Made by a program: the position numbers and the translations under genes. DNA of 24,106 bases from JAENVT01 sp040006755. GTDB taxonomy: Bacteria > Actinomycetota > Acidimicrobiia > Acidimicrobiales > Ilumatobacteraceae. Shown piece after piece: positions 22,039 through 24,106 of the stretch. The notes beneath the pieces are model-generated. The model was not told the origin of the DNA. It saw only the letters and a program-made list of their open reading frames with translations, and did not search any database. Each line of letters starts with the position of its first letter. Positions within the stretch are counted from its first letter, which is position 1. The DNA is taken from positions 1 through 24,106 of the forward strand of contig JBDTWJ010000039.1 of assembly GCA_040006755.1 (NCBI GenBank). Direction: 5' to 3'.

Positions 22039-23519
22039 ACGCCCAGCCGACCGCCGTCGATCGGGTACTGGGCCTGTGCGACCTTGCTGCCGGTATTGTG
22101 CGCGGCACCGTTCGAGCTGACGAGGTCGAGCGCATCCGGACTCGGCTGCAAGGCCCGTTGCGTGTCGCGATCGCCGGGCGAGTCAAAGCTGGAAAGTCCA
22201 CACTGCTCAATGCGCTTGTCGGTGAACGGCTCGCCCCCACTGATGCCGGTGAGTGCACGAAGGTGGTCACCTGGTACCAGGACGGTTTGACATACGACGT
22301 CCAAGCGATCGGCCACGACGGCGCCGCGCGTCCGCTCGTGTTCAAACGCGTCGACGGTGCGCTGCACGTCGAGCTGGGCGGCCTTGACCCGGCAACCATC
22401 GATCGAGTCGTCGTCACATGGCCATCTGCGGCATTGCGCAACGTCACGCTGATCGACACGCCCGGGCTTGCGTCGATCGACGACAGCAACTCATTGAGAA
22501 CCCGCGAGTTCCTCGCGATGGGCGAGGATCGACCCAGCGACGCCGACGCCGTCATCTACCTGATGCGTCACCTACATCGGCGCGACGCAGAGTTTCTCGG
22601 TGCGTTCCTCGATCGCTCCGTTGCTGCGTCATCGCCGATCAATGCCGTATCGGTGCTCTCACGCGCCGATGAGATCGGGGCCTGCCGCCTCGACGCTCTG
22701 GCGTCGGCTGCCCGCATCGCAAACCGCTACCAGAGCGACCCGGTCGTGCGCACGCTCTGCACCCATGTGGTCCCGATCGCTGGGCTGATCGCCGAGACCG
22801 GTCTGACCCTGCGCGAAGAGGAGGCGGCGGCGCTGCGACTTCTCGCAGCCACACCGCACGAGGTGCTCGAACGGATGTTGCTGTCTGCCGACGGGTTCTG
22901 CGACGGCGGGAGCAGCGACCTCACCATCGAACTGCGTCGCGGCTTGCTCGACCGCTTCGGCCTCTTCGGTCTGCGGTTGATGATGAACGAGATTCGCGCC
23001 GGTCGCTGCAGCACCGGGGTGGACATGTCCAAACGTCTCGTCGCTGACTCCGGCCTCGAAGATCTACGCATGCTGATCGCGGAGCGTTTCCTGCCACGGG
23101 CCAGGGTTCTCCAGGCGCGAGCTGGGTTGGGAGCACTTCGCGGCCTGGCGCGATCGATCACAGCCGAAGACCCGACGGCAGGACGGCAACTCGATGCCGA
23201 GGTCGAGAGGGTGGAGAGCTCCGTCCTCGACTTCGCGCAGCTTCGCCTCGCCCACCTCGTGCTGTCGGGCATTGTCAGATTCTCGACCGACGAACGCAAC
23301 GAGATGGAGCGACTGCTCGCCGTCGGCGCGCCTGTGCGGGCTCGCCTGGCTCTCGATGAAGCTGCCGGCGCAGATGATGTCACCGGGGCAGCGCTCGAAG
23401 CCGTCGGTCGATGGCGAACGAGGAGCGCTGACCCGATGCACGACTCAGCCAGCGCCGAGGCATGCGAGACGATGGCCCACTCGTTCGAGGCCATCTACGC
23501 CCAGGCCACCATCGCCTGA
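22035..23519 (+). CDS. iniC: Dynamin-like GTPase, IniC homologue
   Basis: The product is 494 aa; M. tuberculosis IniC is 493 aa. The GTPase motifs are G1 GRVKAGKST (48-56), the switch region PTDAGECTKVVTWY, G3 IDTPGLASI (140-148) and SRADEIGACRLDAL in the G4 position. From memory, the mycobacterial IniC shares SRADEIGAGRIDA, LLERFGMFGIR and the end pattern of a Trp-Arg-Arg helix followed by AC and a Glu-rich helix. Here these read LLDRFGLFGLR and WRTRSADPMHDSASAEAC. It has no strong membrane hairpin, so it probably works with the IniA-like partner whose gene it overlaps by four bases. It is most likely a peripheral membrane or cytoplasmic GTPase acting at the inner membrane face. Confidence 0.92.
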   Translation: MNAQPTAVDRVLGLCDLAAGIVRGTVRADEVERIRTRLQGPLRVAIAGRVKAGKSTLLNALVGERLAPTDAGECTKVVTWYQDGLTYDVQAIGHDGAARPLVFKRVDGALHVELGGLDPATIDRVVVTWPSAALRNVTLIDTPGLASIDDSNSLRTREFLAMGEDRPSDADAVIYLMRHLHRRDAEFLGAFLDRSVAASSPINAVSVLSRADEIGACRLDALASAARIANRYQSDPVVRTLCTHVVPIAGLIAETGLTLREEEAAALRLLAATPHEVLERMLLSADGFCDGGSSDLTIELRRGLLDRFGLFGLRLMMNEIRAGRCSTGVDMSKRLVADSGLEDLRMLIAERFLPRARVLQARAGLGALRGLARSITAEDPTAGRQLDAEVERVESSVLDFAQLRLAHLVLSGIVRFSTDERNEMERLLAVGAPVRARLALDEAAGADDVTGAALEAVGRWRTRSADPMHDSASAEACETMAHSFEAIYAQATIA

Positions 23520-23530
23520 GGGCTTTGTGC

Positions 23531-24106
23531 TCAGCCGTCGAGCGGGTCGTCGCCGTCGAGGCCCGCGAAGTCGTCGGGCGGACTTGCACTGGGATCCTCA
23601 AGAGCGGGCAACTGGAACTGGTCATGCTGAGGCGCCAGATCAGCGTTCAGATCCGCACTGAGGGAATCATCGGCGAGGTACTCCGTTGCGAATTTGTGCA
23701 CTGCCGTGTCCCCGTCGTCGGGCGCGCTCGGAGCGACGGAGCCGATTTCGCTCTCACCGGATCCGGCGAGGCTGATCGCCGGATCACCCGGGCTGTCTGC
23801 AGACGCTGCGGTGGCCGCGCTCGCCACGCCGAGCAGGCCAAAATCGTCGCCGCCCCCGCCACCTCCGCCGCCTGGCGGTGGACCGCTGACCGGCGGCTGC
23901 ACGACCCCGGCATCGGGGTTGATCGTGTGGATCACGGGCGCGTCGGGGGCGCCGCGAACCGCACCCAACGGGGTGGATGTGTCGACGCTGCCGTCGCCCC
24001 CGTCGGTGACGAGATCGAACTTCGTCGGCGGCGGTGAGTCCACCTCGATGTGCGACGTCCCACCCGCGCCTTCGACGACCCGCGGCCCATCGATGATCAG
24101 CAGTGG
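23531..24106 (-). CDS. C-terminal part of an acidic Gly/Pro/Asp-rich protein, cut by window edge
   Basis: The frame is open from the right edge to a stop at 23531, giving at least 191 aa. No likely start lies inside; GTG 24043 is internal in my view because coding-like sequence (LLIIDGPRVVEGAG) continues to the edge. The visible part is low in structure: PPVSGPPPGGGGGGGGDDFG, an Ala-rich stretch, then an acidic end (DDFAGLDGDDPLDG). There are no cysteines and no membrane helix. I do not recognise a family. The piece VVEGAGGTSHIEV loosely recalls Calx-beta repeats, but the match is weak. It converges with the iniC homologue 11 bp away. By analogy with iniB it could belong to the same module, but that is speculation. 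Confidence 0.7.
   Translation of the reverse strand, partial: PLLIIDGPRVVEGAGGTSHIEVDSPPPTKFDLVTDGGDGSVDTSTPLGAVRGAPDAPVIHTINPDAGVVQPPVSGPPPGGGGGGGGDDFGLLGVASAATAASADSPGDPAISLAGSGESEIGSVAPSAPDDGDTAVHKFATEYLADDSLSADLNADLAPQHDQFQLPALEDPSASPPDDFAGLDGDDPLDG

Noticed and set aside
23516..23534. Hairpin CTGAG/CTCAG as terminator after iniC
   Set aside because: Only five pairs with a nine-base loop and no T-run; too weak to call.

Overview
The window is GC-rich and tightly packed with genes on both strands. It looks like chromosomal DNA of a high-GC actinobacterium. An Ilumatobacter-like member of the Acidimicrobiia is my best guess, inferred from gene style and not from any marker gene. The pointers are: secreted proteins with repeated 'VDTR ... 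vNvt ... vIVDlxGvF' modules, homologues of mycobacterial IniA and IniC, a DinB/DUF664 protein, and many genes with a TANNNT box exactly 6 nt before the start codon, the signature of leaderless mRNAs. There are no rRNA or tRNA genes, insertion sequences or CRISPR arrays. The left edge cuts a dihydrolipoamide dehydrogenase gene and the right edge cuts an exported-looking acidic protein.

Region 1 (1-3625) holds lpd (partial, -), a small signal-anchored protein (-) and, diverging from it, a lipoprotein of the thioredoxin/DsbE (MPT53-like) family. The lipoprotein gene reads through one in-frame TGA placed exactly at the first cysteine of the CxxC active site. A bacterial SECIS-like hairpin with a GGUC loop follows 26 nt later. 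I read this as a selenocysteine (UxxC) oxidoreductase, and it is the most interesting item here. It converges on a 608-aa membrane-anchored protein whose extracytoplasmic part carries eight cysteines, a plausible client.

Region 2 (3626-14177) is metabolic and housekeeping: a TIGR01777 epimerase; a VOC protein diverging from a MarR regulator across a palindromic operator; marR-argJ-aldo/keto reductase in a row; a RibD/DHFR-like reductase; an acidic hypothetical protein; a PobA-like flavin monooxygenase downstream of a transglutaminase-like protein; and an IolE-like isomerase, a DinB protein and a type II NADH dehydrogenase in a row.

Region 3 (14178-17380) has a strong hairpin between convergent genes, then an SDR dehydrogenase and RNase HI (-). 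These diverge from a secreted SGNH hydrolase with three C-terminal repeat modules. The two divergent genes appear to use interlocked -10 boxes.

Region 4 (17381-24106) is an envelope-stress-like module. A 904-aa fusion (Hsp70 ATPase domain, collagen-like linker, one membrane helix, extracytoplasmic NHL propeller) diverges from an operon of two dynamin-like GTPases. The second GTPase is a clear IniC relative. The module ends at a convergent gene for a Gly/Pro/Asp-rich protein that runs off the window.
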